Shown here piece after piece: positions 16,430 through 26,800 of a DNA stretch of 32,410 nt. The notes beneath the pieces are model-generated. The model was given only the letters and a program-made list of their open reading frames with translations, had not been told where the DNA came from and did no database searches. The stretch spans positions 1-32,410 of the forward strand of contig NZ_MLCO01000089.1 in NCBI RefSeq assembly GCF_001982615.1, in the 5' to 3' direction. Position numbers and translations under genes: made by a program. Every line of letters begins with the position of its first letter. Position 1 is the first letter of the stretch. Origin of the DNA: Teichococcus deserti. GTDB lineage: Bacteria; Pseudomonadota; Alphaproteobacteria; Acetobacterales; Acetobacteraceae.

Positions 16430-19400
16430 ATGGCCAGCTTCTCCCTCACCACCGCCGACGACACCCTGACGGGCAGCGCGGAGGATGACGTCTTCCTGGT
16501 GAACGGCAGCGTGACCCGGCTGGCGGAGACCGACCGGATCGATGGCGGGGCAGGCTTCGACACGCTGCGCTTCACGACCACCACCCTGTCGCTCTCGGCG
16601 ACCCGGCTGACCGGCGTCACCTCGATCGAAGCGCTGGACATGACCGCCGGCACCACCAGCATCGCGCTCTCGCTGGATGCGCAGGCCGTGTCGCAGGCGG
16701 CGCAGGGCGTCCTGGAGCTGCGCTACGCCGCCAATGCGGTGCAGCTGAACACGTCGGCCGTGGCCGGCGCCGGCACCGTGCTGCTGAATGGCACCGGGCT
16801 GGTGACGCTGAACTCGGCCAGCGGCCAGGCGGTCACGGTCAAGGATGGCGTCGCCGGCCGGGTCACCGGCGGCAGCGGCGCCGACAGCATCACCGGCGGC
16901 AGCGGCGACGACCTGCTGCAGGGTGGCGCCGGCGACGACATTCTCGACGGCCGCGGCGGCAGCAACGTGCTGAACGGCGGCGACGGCGCCGACACGCTGC
17001 TGCTGGGCGGGGCGGGCGACAGCCTCGCCACGGGCGGCGCCGGCGACGACCGCTTCGTCCTGCGCGTCGGCGGCCGCGTCACCATTGCCGATTTCGACCA
17101 GGCCTCGGCCACCGAGGTCATCGACCTGCGCGCCTTCACGACCATCAGCCGCTTCGCGCAGCTCGGCCTCGCGGATCGCGACGGCGGCGTCGCCGTCACC
17201 CTGCCTGGCACCAGCCTGTTCCTGCAGGGCGTCAGCAGCGCCCAGCTGACGGAGAAGGACTTCATCTTCGCCGGCGGCACGCCGCCGATGCAGTTCGCGC
17301 TCACCACCGGCATCGACGACTTCACCGGCGGTGCGGCCGACGACCTCTTCCTGGTCAATGGCAGCGTCACCCGCCTGGCGCCGGAGGACCGGCTGGACGG
17401 CGGCGCCGGCCGCGACACGCTGAGCTTCACCGCGACCGCCGCCTCGGTGGGCTTCGCCCGGCTGGCCGGCGTGAGCTCGGTCGAGGTGCTGGACTTCACC
17501 CGCGCCACCGACGGCATCGGCCTCAGCCTCGACGCCCAGGCCGTCGCCCAGGCCGACGGCCGGGTGCTGGAGGTGCAATATGCCGGCAATGCCCTGCTGC
17601 TGGACGCCTCCGCGGTGCAGGGCGCCGGCACCGTGCTGCTGAACGGCACCGGCCTCGCGACGCTGCGCAACTATGCCGGCCAGGCGGTCACCATCAAGGA
17701 TGGCGTCGACGGCCAGGTCCTGGGCGGCAGCGCGGCCGACCAGATCACCGGCGGCAGCGGCAACGACACGCTGGCCGGCGGGGCGGGCGACGACATCCTC
17801 GATGGCCGCGGCGGCCGCAACGTGCTGAATGGCGGCGATGGCGACGACACGCTGCTGCTGGGCGGGGCGGGCGACAGCGTCGCCACGGGCGGCGCCGGCG
17901 GCGACCATTTCGTCCTGCGCGCCGGCGGCCAGGTCACCATCGCCGATTTCGACTATGCCTCGGCCACCGAGGTCATCGACCTGCGCGCCTTCCCGGGCAT
18001 TTCCAGCTTCGCCCAGCTCGCGCTCACCGACCGCGACGGCGGTGTCGCCATCGCCCTGCCCGGCACCAGCCTGTTCCTGCAGGGGATCGGCGGCGCCCAG
18101 CTGGCCGCGAAGAACTTCATCTTCGCCGGCGGCGTGCCGCCGATGCAGTTCGCGCTCACCACCGGCATCGACGACTTCACGGGCGGTGCGGCCGACGACC
18201 TCTTCCTGGTCAATGGCAGCGTCACCCGCCTGGCGCCGGAGGACCGGCTGGACGGCGGCGCCGGCCGCGACACGCTGAGCTTCACCGCGACCGCCGCTTC
18301 CGTCGGCTATGCCCGGCTCACCGGGGTCAATTCGGTCGAGGTGCTGGACTTCACCCGCGCCACCGACGGCATCGGCCTCAGCCTCGACGCCCAGGCCGTC
18401 GCCCAGGCCGACGGCCGGCTGCTGGAGGTGCAATACGCCGGCAATGCCCTGCTGCTGGACGCCTCCGCGGTGCAGGGCGCCGGCACCGTGCTGCTGAACG
18501 GCACCGGCCTCGCGACGCTGCGCAACTATGCCGGCCAGGCGGTCACCATCAAGGATGGCGTCGACGGCCAGGTCCTGGGCGGCAGCGCGGCCGACCAGAT
18601 CACCGGCGGCAGCGGCAACGACACGCTGGCCGGCGGGGCGGGCGACGACATCCTCGATGGCCGCGGCGGCCGCAACGTGCTGAACGGCGGCGATGGCGAC
18701 GACACGCTGCTGCTGGGCGGCCCGGGCGACAGCGTCGCCACGGGCGGCGCCGGCGACGACCGCTTCGTCCTGCGCGCCGGCGGCCGCGTTACCATCACCG
18801 ACTTCAACGCGGCCTCCCTGGCCGAGCTGATCGACCTGCGCGCCTTCACCGGCATCACCACCTTCGGCAAGCTGAGCCTGACCGACCAGGATGGCGGTGT
18901 CGTCATCGGCCTGCCGGAGACCAGCCTCGTCCTGCAGGGCGTCAGCCGCAGCCAGCTCGGCGCCGGCGACTTCCTGCTGGCCGGCGGCCCGGTGACGCAG
19001 AAGTTCAGCCTGACCGCCGGGGCGGACAGCTTCACCGGCGGCGCCGGCGACGACGTCTTCATGGTCGACGGCAGCGCCTATCGCCTTGGCGCCGACGACC
19101 GGATCGACGGCGGCGACGGCCGCGACACCATGATCTTCACGGCCGCCGCCGCCTCGGTCGGCATGGACCGGCTGGCAGGCCTCGAATCCGTCGAGGTGCT
19201 GGATTTCACCCGGGCCACCGAGAGCCTGAGCGTCAGCCTGGACGCGCATGCCGTGTCGCAGGCGGCGGGCAAGGTGCTGGAGATCCAGCACGGCGGCAAT
19301 GCGATGACGCTGGACACCGCCCAGGTGCAGGGCGCCGGCACCGTGCTGCTGAACGGCACCGGCCTGGTCAGCCTGCGCAACTACCAGGGGCAGGAGGTCG

Positions 19401-19900
19401 CCATCGCCGATGGCGTGAAGGGCCATGTCCAGGGCGGCAGCGGCGCCGACACCATCACCGGCGGCAGCGGCGCCGACCGGCTGCTGGGCGGCGAAGGCCA
19501 TGACCGCCTGCTCGGCCAGGGCGGCAACGACCAGCTCGCCGGCCAGGACGGCAACGACCACCTGGACGGTGGGTCGGGCACCAACCAGATCGATGGCGGC
19601 GCGGGCTATGACACGCTGGTCATCGGCGCCGGCAAGGACACCGCGACCGGCGGCGCCGATGCCGACACCTTCGTCATCAAGCCGGGCGGAAGCGCCACCA
19701 TCACCGATTTCGACGTGGCCAGCGCCATGGAGAGGCTCGACCTGCGCGCCTTCGGCTCGGTCCATTCGCTGCAGGACCTGACGCTGACCGACGGCAGCCA
19801 GGGCGTCACCATCGCCCTGCCCGGCGGCAGCGTCACCCTGAAGGGCGTGCAGGCCAGCCAGCTCACCGCCGGCGACTTCCTGTTCGCGGGCGAGGACCCG
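16430..19900 (+). repeat. Four tandem coding repeats with an exact 855-bp period
   Basis: Matching landmarks fall at 16491, 17346, 18201 and 19056 (the TCTTCCTGGT or TCTTCATGGT segment), each 855 bases apart. Copies 2 and 3 are nearly identical: 17582-17829 and 18437-18684 match over 248 bases with no difference. Copy 1 and copy 4 are more diverged. Copy 4 is 51 bases longer through extra RTX repeats. This indicates recent duplication or gene conversion between copies 2 and 3. Confidence 0.93.
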
Positions 19901-22900
19901 ACGGTCTACCACGTGGCGGCCGGCACCAGCGCCCAGGCAGTGCAGGCCCTGCTCGACGCCGCCGGCCCTGGCGTGACGATCGAGCTCGCCGCCGGCGACT
20001 ACTACTGGGATGCGCGGATCGCCATCACCAACGACAATGTCACGCTGCGCGGCGCCGGCAGCGGCGCCACCATCATCCATTCGACCATCACCGACGCCAA
20101 TGCCGACAGCGCCATCCTGGCCTATGCCAGAGGCGGCCGCAGCGAGGTCGGCAGCCTGGTGGCCGACAGCCAGCTGGACGCGACCAGCATCACCCTGAGC
20201 GCGATCGGCGACCTCAAGGTCGGCGACGTCATCTATGTCGGCCAGCCGAATGACGACGCCTATCTGGCGCAGACCGGCGACCTGGAATGGGCGGCGCTGC
20301 TCGGCCCCGATGCCTATGGGCCGGACAACAACCTGCGCGAGGCGCTGGTCAGGATCACCGCGATCGACGGCAACACGCTGACGCTGTCCCACCCGCTGCC
20401 CTATGCCTTCGCCGCCGGCAAGACCACGGTCTCGAGCAATCCGATGCTGGCCGGGCTGAGCGTCTCGGGCTTCACCGTCCGCACCGACGGCCCTGGCTCC
20501 GACCCCGACCTTTTCGCCAATGTCAGCGACGCCTGGCTCAGCGTCCCGACCATCGAGTTCCGCAACGTCAGGGATTCGAATTTCAGCGACGTCAGTGTGC
20601 TGGAATCGCATTCGGTCTCGGTGAAGTTCCACACCACCTTCAACATGTCTGGCAGCCATATCCTGATCGATGGCGCCTACAACAAGGATGGCGGCGACGG
20701 CTACAGCTTCTATTTCCGCGAGGCCTTCGCCAACACCTTCACCGACGTGACGACGATGAACACGCGGCATGGCGTGATCACCTCGGCCTCGCATGCCGAG
20801 CACTACAACACCGTCGAGGTGACCTTCACCAACCGCGACGTCAACTTCCACGGCAGTCCGGACAGCCGCAACACCATCATCGTGCGGGAGATGGTGCTCG
20901 ACCACGGCGTCAGCGAGGACACCTGGAAGGCGGTCTCGCCTGGCTCGCCGCCGATCCACCCGCATTCGACCATCGAGGCCAACGACGTCCGCTTCGACCG
21001 CATGATCGGCGGGCCGCAGCGCGACGCCGTGCAGGGCTCCGACAATGGCGCCTATCTGAAGGGCCTGGGTGGCCACGACGTGCTGCGCGGCGGCAAGGGC
21101 GGCGACACCCTCTATGGCGACGAGGGCAACGACACTCTCTATGGCGGGGCCGGCCACGACACGATCTATGGCGGCGTCGACAACGACATCCTCTATGGCG
21201 ATTCCGGCAACGACACCCTGTATGGCGAGGACGGCAACGACACCCTGAACGGCGGCTCCGGCGCCGACCGGATCTACGGCGGCAAGGGGTCGGACACCAT
21301 CACCACCGGCTCCGGCGCCGACCGCGTCTGGCGGGGCTATGGCGAGAGCACCGACACCATCACCGACTTCACCGCCGGCGCTGGCGGCGACGTGCTGGTG
21401 CTGCGCGGCTATGCGGTGAAGAGCTTCGCCGAGCTCACCCTGATCCAGTCCGGCGCGCATACCATCGTCGAGTTCGGCTCCGACGGCGAGGTGATCCTGC
21501 AGAATGTCCGGCTGTCCAGCCTGACCGCTGCCAACTTTGCCTTCGAGACGGTGGGCGTGGGCCGCGCCATCTCCGGCGGCAGCGGCCACCCGGTCGTCAT
21601 GGGCACCGATGGGTCGGACACCATCGCCGTCGGCCGCGCCTCCCTGGCGGGCGGCACCCCGATCCTTGGCGGCGCCGGCACCGACACCATGGTGGTCTCC
21701 GGCAAGATCACCTACGGGCCGGAGACCATCCGCCTCAGCGGCATCGAGAAGATCGACGTCACCGCGGCCACGGTCACCCGCCTGGCCTTCGACGACGCCA
21801 TGATCGCGCAGTCCGACACCGGCACCTTGACCATCCTGGCCGGCGACGGCGCCGAGCCGCTGCTGCTCGACATCGGCACCCCGGCAGCGGGCAGCGTGGT
21901 GGTCGAGGGCCAGCGCGTCGTCACCCTGGCCGGCGGACGGGCGCAGGTGGTGACCGTCGCCGACCCGCGCGGCGGCATCGTCCGCGGCGGCGCGGCGGCG
22001 GACACCATCTTCGGCGGCGTCGGCGCGGACGACCTGGCTGGTGGCACCGGCGACGATATCCTGAGCGGCGGCGCCGGCGGCGACCGGCTGGATGGCGGCG
22101 CCGGCACCGACCTAGCCTCCTACCAGCGGGCGACCGCCGGCCTGACGGTGGATCTGATCAACACCGGCAGCAGCACCGGCGAGGCCCGCGGCGACCGCTT
22201 CACCTCGATCGAGGGCCTGGTCGGCTCCCGCTTCGGCGACCGGCTGAACGGCGACCATGCCGCCAATATCCTGGTCGGCAATGCCGGCGACGACGTGCTG
22301 AACGGCCGCGGCGGCGACGACATCCTGGAAGGCGGGCTGGGCGCCGACCGGCTGGTGGGCGCTGACGGCATCGACACCGCCAGCTACGCCCGCGCCGCGG
22401 CCGGCGTCGTCGCCGATCTGGGCAATGCGGCGCGCAATACCGGCGAGGCCAGGGGCGACACCTACACGGCGGTCGAGAACATCACGGGCTCGGCCTTCGA
22501 CGACCAGCTCACCGGCGATTCCGCCAGCAACACCCTGCGCGGCGGCGCCGGCAGCAACCAGCTCTTCGGCGCCGGCGGCGACGACGTGCTGATGGGCGGC
22601 ATCGGCCTCGACCGCTTCGACGGTGGCAGCGGCAGCGACACGGTCAGCTATGCCGAGGCCGCGGCCGGGCTGCGCGCCGACCTGGCCGATGCCACGCGCA
22701 ACACCGGCGAGGCGGCCGGCGACAGCTATGTCTCGGTCGAGAACCTGATCGGCAGCCGCTTCGACGACGTGCTGGTCGGCAATGCCGGCGCCAATGTGCT
22801 GGATGGCGGCCTCGGCGCCGACGCGATGCAGGGCGGCTCCGGCGACGACACCTATTACGTCGACAATGCCGGCGACCGGGTGATCGAGCTCGCCGATGGC

Positions 22901-23683
22901 GGCATCGACCTGATCGTCACCCGCTTCAGCACCAGCCTGGCCGGCACCGAGGTCGAGAACCTCACCCTGACCGGCACCGGCAACCTCTGGGCCACCGGCA
23001 GCGACGTGGCCAATGTGCTGACCGGCAATGGCGGGTCCAACCGGATCGATGGCGGGCTCGGCGCCGACACCATGATCGGTGGCCTCGGCAACGACGTCTA
23101 TTATGTCGACAATACCGGCGACCGGGTGATCGAGCTCGCCAATGGCGGCACCGACCTGGTCTATAGCAGCGTCTCCTTCAGCCTGGCGGGGGGCGCGGTG
23201 GAGAACCTGACCCTGACCGGCACCGGCGACCTCGACGGCAGCGGCAACGCGCTGGCCAATGTCATCCGCGGCACCACCGGCCGCAACGTGCTGGAGGGCG
23301 GCGCCGGCGCCGACCGGCTCTATGCTGGCAATGACAGCGTTATGGACCGCTTTGTCTATCGTGCGATCGGCGACAGCGGCAACACCGAGGCCACGGCCGA
23401 CCATCTGGTGCAGTTCGACCTGGCGCGCAGCGCGACCTACGACAAGTCGGACAAGATCGACCTCAGCGCCATCGATGCCGGCCAGGCCGAGGGCGACCAG
23501 GCCTTCCGCTTCGTCACCGAGTTCAAGGCGGCCGCGGCCGGCGAGGCCGAGGGCCAGCTCCGCTCCATCGCCATGGGCGGCCATGCCTGGGTCGAGATCG
23601 ACCTGAACGGCGACAACCAGCGCGACATGCTGATCGTCGTCGAGAACAGCAAAGCGCTGACCGCCTGGGACTTCTTCCTCTGA
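16430..23683 (+). CDS. Giant type-I-secreted RTX protein with repeated 285-residue modules and an internal beta-helix domain
   Basis: 2417 residues; I found no cysteine on reading. Modules 1-3 (residues 1-855, 285 each) and module 4 (about 856-1157) share a non-RTX head (FLVNGSVTRL..., SVEVLDFTRAT, GTVLLNGTGL), a glycine/aspartate RTX block (ITGGSGNDTLAGGAGDD) and a tail ending in FIFAGG or similar. Residues 1158-1530 resemble a right-handed parallel beta-helix (NDNVTLRGAGSGATII; a late segment with H1447 and N-F-H-G, H1474). Residues about 1548-1633 are a run of calcium-binding nonapeptides (LYGDEGNDTLYGGAGHDTIYG). About 1721-1890 is a diverged fifth module. About 1889-2291 holds three DTASYARAAAGV-type and two TYYVDNAGDRVIE-type repeats. 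The last 120 residues end in a serralysin-like signal (KIDLSAIDA, final DFFL). It has no Sec signal, so the type I route is expected, but no transporter gene is nearby. It could be an adhesin, an S-layer-like protein or a polysaccharide-active enzyme. Confidence 0.92.
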   Translation: MASFSLTTADDTLTGSAEDDVFLVNGSVTRLAETDRIDGGAGFDTLRFTTTTLSLSATRLTGVTSIEALDMTAGTTSIALSLDAQAVSQAAQGVLELRYAANAVQLNTSAVAGAGTVLLNGTGLVTLNSASGQAVTVKDGVAGRVTGGSGADSITGGSGDDLLQGGAGDDILDGRGGSNVLNGGDGADTLLLGGAGDSLATGGAGDDRFVLRVGGRVTIADFDQASATEVIDLRAFTTISRFAQLGLADRDGGVAVTLPGTSLFLQGVSSAQLTEKDFIFAGGTPPMQFALTTGIDDFTGGAADDLFLVNGSVTRLAPEDRLDGGAGRDTLSFTATAASVGFARLAGVSSVEVLDFTRATDGIGLSLDAQAVAQADGRVLEVQYAGNALLLDASAVQGAGTVLLNGTGLATLRNYAGQAVTIKDGVDGQVLGGSAADQITGGSGNDTLAGGAGDDILDGRGGRNVLNGGDGDDTLLLGGAGDSVATGGAGGDHFVLRAGGQVTIADFDYASATEVIDLRAFPGISSFAQLALTDRDGGVAIALPGTSLFLQGIGGAQLAAKNFIFAGGVPPMQFALTTGIDDFTGGAADDLFLVNGSVTRLAPEDRLDGGAGRDTLSFTATAASVGYARLTGVNSVEVLDFTRATDGIGLSLDAQAVAQADGRLLEVQYAGNALLLDASAVQGAGTVLLNGTGLATLRNYAGQAVTIKDGVDGQVLGGSAADQITGGSGNDTLAGGAGDDILDGRGGRNVLNGGDGDDTLLLGGPGDSVATGGAGDDRFVLRAGGRVTITDFNAASLAELIDLRAFTGITTFGKLSLTDQDGGVVIGLPETSLVLQGVSRSQLGAGDFLLAGGPVTQKFSLTAGADSFTGGAGDDVFMVDGSAYRLGADDRIDGGDGRDTMIFTAAAASVGMDRLAGLESVEVLDFTRATESLSVSLDAHAVSQAAGKVLEIQHGGNAMTLDTAQVQGAGTVLLNGTGLVSLRNYQGQEVAIADGVKGHVQGGSGADTITGGSGADRLLGGEGHDRLLGQGGNDQLAGQDGNDHLDGGSGTNQIDGGAGYDTLVIGAGKDTATGGADADTFVIKPGGSATITDFDVASAMERLDLRAFGSVHSLQDLTLTDGSQGVTIALPGGSVTLKGVQASQLTAGDFLFAGEDPTVYHVAAGTSAQAVQALLDAAGPGVTIELAAGDYYWDARIAITNDNVTLRGAGSGATIIHSTITDANADSAILAYARGGRSEVGSLVADSQLDATSITLSAIGDLKVGDVIYVGQPNDDAYLAQTGDLEWAALLGPDAYGPDNNLREALVRITAIDGNTLTLSHPLPYAFAAGKTTVSSNPMLAGLSVSGFTVRTDGPGSDPDLFANVSDAWLSVPTIEFRNVRDSNFSDVSVLESHSVSVKFHTTFNMSGSHILIDGAYNKDGGDGYSFYFREAFANTFTDVTTMNTRHGVITSASHAEHYNTVEVTFTNRDVNFHGSPDSRNTIIVREMVLDHGVSEDTWKAVSPGSPPIHPHSTIEANDVRFDRMIGGPQRDAVQGSDNGAYLKGLGGHDVLRGGKGGDTLYGDEGNDTLYGGAGHDTIYGGVDNDILYGDSGNDTLYGEDGNDTLNGGSGADRIYGGKGSDTITTGSGADRVWRGYGESTDTITDFTAGAGGDVLVLRGYAVKSFAELTLIQSGAHTIVEFGSDGEVILQNVRLSSLTAANFAFETVGVGRAISGGSGHPVVMGTDGSDTIAVGRASLAGGTPILGGAGTDTMVVSGKITYGPETIRLSGIEKIDVTAATVTRLAFDDAMIAQSDTGTLTILAGDGAEPLLLDIGTPAAGSVVVEGQRVVTLAGGRAQVVTVADPRGGIVRGGAAADTIFGGVGADDLAGGTGDDILSGGAGGDRLDGGAGTDLASYQRATAGLTVDLINTGSSTGEARGDRFTSIEGLVGSRFGDRLNGDHAANILVGNAGDDVLNGRGGDDILEGGLGADRLVGADGIDTASYARAAAGVVADLGNAARNTGEARGDTYTAVENITGSAFDDQLTGDSASNTLRGGAGSNQLFGAGGDDVLMGGIGLDRFDGGSGSDTVSYAEAAAGLRADLADATRNTGEAAGDSYVSVENLIGSRFDDVLVGNAGANVLDGGLGADAMQGGSGDDTYYVDNAGDRVIELADGGIDLIVTRFSTSLAGTEVENLTLTGTGNLWATGSDVANVLTGNGGSNRIDGGLGADTMIGGLGNDVYYVDNTGDRVIELANGGTDLVYSSVSFSLAGGAVENLTLTGTGDLDGSGNALANVIRGTTGRNVLEGGAGADRLYAGNDSVMDRFVYRAIGDSGNTEATADHLVQFDLARSATYDKSDKIDLSAIDAGQAEGDQAFRFVTEFKAAAAGEAEGQLRSIAMGGHAWVEIDLNGDNQRDMLIVVENSKALTAWDFFL

Positions 23684-23716
23684 GCTGAAGCGCACCGCCC
23701 CGGCGGAGGGTCGTTC

Positions 23717-23752
23717 GGGCCTGGCTTCCCTTGCGGAGGCCAGGCCCTTTTT
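23717..23752 (+). terminator. Rho-independent terminator after the RTX gene
   Basis: GGGCCTGGC (23717-23725) pairs perfectly with GCCAGGCCC (23739-23747), loop of 13, followed directly by five T. It lies 34 bases after the RTX stop and closes that transcript, so the next glycosyltransferase gene needs its own promoter. Confidence 0.88.
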
Positions 23753-23837
23753 CTATCCGGTGGGAAGCGGCCGGCGGGCTGGATGAGATTTGAGGCCGGC
23801 TTCCAGCATTATGGCCGCGTCCGCGGTTGCGTCAGAT

Positions 23838-23869
23838 TTGCCTCCATGCAACCCTTAACGTAATATAAT
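23838..23869 (+). promoter_or_regulatory. Candidate promoter of the second glycosyltransferase pair
   Basis: TTGCCT (23838-23843) is 17 bases before TAATAT (23861-23866), which overlaps a perfect TATAAT at 23864-23869 with a 20-base spacing. The AT-rich island CCTTAACGTAATATAATACC is unusual for this genome. It sits just after the RTX terminator and about 30-60 bases before the start at 23898. Confidence 0.55.
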
Positions 23870-23897
23870 ACCAATCATCTTCGGTGGATTTGGCACG

Positions 23898-26800
23898 ATG
23901 AGCGAAGTATCCCTCCGCGCGGTCCATGGCTTCGCCAAGCCCGCCCTGGACTTTCATCAGATTTCACCGGAGTTTCTCCAAGAACCGGTTGCGGTTTCCG
24001 AGAAGAACTACAGCAACCGCGCCGATATCATCCCTGACATCCATCTGGAATCCCGCGCCGGCGACCAGCCCTGCCGCTTCCATGTCGAAACCTTCCAGGG
24101 CGAGGCCTGGCCCGCCGCCGGGCTGCGCTGCGCCGTCAGCCAGCCGGGCAGCTATGTCCGCTTCTGCCTGTCCTTCTCGCTGGACGGCTGCGACCCGGGC
24201 GATGTGCTGCATCTGCGCTGGCTCGGGCGGATGCGCGCCGGCGCCATGCCGGTCAGCGCCCGGCTGATGGTCTGCGACGGCAGCAAGAACGGCAAGAAGC
24301 CGGCCATGCCCGACCTGCTGCGCTTCGACAGCGAGATCGCCGGGCAGCAGCGCGACCTGCTGCTGCAGCTGGTCGCCGCCGAGCCGGGCGAAAAGTTCCA
24401 CCTGGTCTTCGAGATGCAGGCCGACAGCGTCGTCGAGGTCGCCGATCTCCGCCTGTCGCGGCTCGGCCGCCGGCCGCTGATGTCGGGCAAGGCGCCGGTG
24501 CGACTGAAACTGCTGAAGGACCTGACCTCCCTCCTGCCCGAGGCCGGCCCGGCCGAGGCGGCCGAGGAGCGCGGCGTGCTGCTGCGCGACGGGCTGGCGG
24601 TGCATGGCCTGGCCTGGGACGCCGCCGACCCCGAGGCCTCGGTCTCGCTGGAGCTGGTGGTCGATGGCGCCGTCAACGCCATCATGCTGGCCGAGCCGAT
24701 CAGCAGCGACCTGGGGCTGGAGGACAGCCCGCCCGGCAGCTTCAGCATGACGCTGCCGCACAACCTGTCGGACGGCGCCGAGCACAGCGTCGCGGTGCGC
24801 TTCGCCGCCAGCGGCGCGGCGCTCGGCCAGCCGCTGGCGCTGCGGCTCGACAGCGCGCAGGAAGGGCTGCTGCAGCTCGACGCCGACGGCCAGCTGGTCG
24901 GCTGGGCGGTCGACCGCAACCTGGCCCCGGCGCCGGTGACGGTGGAGATCCTGGCCGATGGCGCGGTGATCGCCGAGCTGCTGGCCGAGCTGCCGCATCC
25001 GGTGCTGACCGGCCCGGCCTATAATGACGGCCGCTGCGGCTTCCGCCTGCCGCTGCCGCCGGCGCTGCAGGACGGGCATCTGCATTTCGTCTCGGCCCGC
25101 ATCAAGGGCGGCTACCAGCTGGCCGGCGGCGAGCTGCCGGTGCGCCAGGTGCAGGGCCGCTACTTCCTGCAGGTCGATCCCGGCCGCGGCGACCGCGTCA
25201 CCGGCTGGGCGGTGGACCACGAGGAGCCGGGCCGCCCGGTCACGCTGGAGATCTGGCTGGACGGCCGCAGCTTCGGCCAGCTCCGCGCCGACCGGCCGCG
25301 CGCCGATCTGGGCGGCCAGCGGCACGGTTTTCTGTTCGTTCTGCCGCAGGCGGAGCAGGTCGAGCTGCGCACCGCCGGCGGCGAGCCGCTGGCCGGCTTC
25401 GCGGTCACCGCCGACCATGCCGGCGCCCGCCGCTGGCGGCTGCAGAGCCAGGCGGCCAGGCCCGCGGTCGCCGAGCCCGCCGCGGCTTCCGCGCTCGACG
25501 CCTTCGTCGCGGCCGGCGGCAAGCGGCTGTTCGACGAGGCCTGGTATCTGCTGGCGCATCCCCAGGCGGCGGCGGCGCTCGCCGCCGGCCAGGTGGTCTC
25601 CGCCTTCGACCATTGGGTGACCCAGGGCGCGGCGCGCGGCCTCAGCCCGAATGCCTGGTTCAACGAGGCCTGGTACCGCCGCGAATATGGCGTCGCCGCC
25701 GGCTCAGGCTTCGCCCAGTGGCTGACCGAGGGCGCCGCTGAATGGCGCTGGCCCAATCCGGGCTTCAACCCGCGCAGCTGGGCCGGCGCCCAGGGGATCG
25801 GGGCGGAGAATGCCCTGGCCGCGGTCGAGGCCTGGCTCGACAGCCTGGCCCGCGCCCCGCAGGCCGCGCCGCCTGCCCCGCCGCCCAGCCAAGCCCGCAC
25901 CTATGCGGCGCTGGCCCAGGCGCGCAGCCGCAAGGGGCTGCTCTACGACAGCTATATCCAGCGCCTGCTGGAGGATATCGGCCTGGCCGATGCCGAGCGC
26001 GGCCGCCGCCTGGCTGCCGATCTCGGCCGGCACGAGACCGAGCTGACGCAATGGCTGCTCGACCGCCCGCTCGACGAGGAGCCGCTGGTCAGCATCATCA
26101 TGCCGACCTTCAACCGCGGCTTCCTGATCGCCGAGGCGATCCAGTCGGTGCTCGACCAGTCCTGGAAGAACTGGGAGCTGATCATCTGCGACGATGGCAG
26201 CACGGATAAGACAGCCTTCGTGGTGAAGGGCTTCGACGATCCGCGCATCCGCTTCCTGACGCTGGAGAAGTCGAACGGCGCCATCGCCCGCAACTTCGGC
26301 ATGAAGTTTTCCCGTGGCCGCTACATCACGTTCCTCGACTCGGATAATCTCTGGCATCCGCTGTTCATCCAGGCCTCGGTGGCCGGGCTGCGGCATTCCG
26401 GCCAGGCGGTGGTCTATAGCGGCTATATCGACACCGAGATGAAGGGCGCCCGCCTCGGCGCCGCCGAGCTGAAATTCACCCCCTTCGACTACCAGGCGCT
26501 GCTGCGCCGCAACTACATCGACCTCAACACCATCTGCATGGAGCGCGCGGTCTTCGACCTGCTCGGCGGCTTCAACGAGGCGCTCGGCCGGGTGCAGGAC
26601 TGGGACCTGATGCTGAAATACGGGCGGCTGGTGACGCCGCTCGGCATGCCGATCACCACGGCCTTCTACCGGCGCAACGTCGCCTGGGGCCAGGTGACCG
26701 ACCTGCAGGCGCATACCGACTTCAACGCCATCGTGGCGCAGAACGCGCTGGACCGGCTGGGCTCGCCGGGCTCGCTGCTGCCCGAGGGCAGCGCGCCGCT

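Noticed and set aside
16860-19600. Short regular repeats suggesting a CRISPR array
   Set aside because: They are in-frame glycine/aspartate nonapeptide codons of RTX repeats, with no unique spacers of fixed length.
19900-21020. AlgE-type mannuronan epimerase domain
   Set aside because: The beta-helix plus RTX layout is similar, but I did not find the YG-(F/I)-DPH-(D/E) catalytic motif, so only a general beta-helix call is supported.
16262-21589. Very long open frame on the minus strand, opposite the RTX gene
   Set aside because: It mirrors the plus-strand codon bias, has low-complexity Ala/Gly/Val/Asp/Gln composition without any family motif, and repeats with the 855-bp array. It is a GC-bias shadow.
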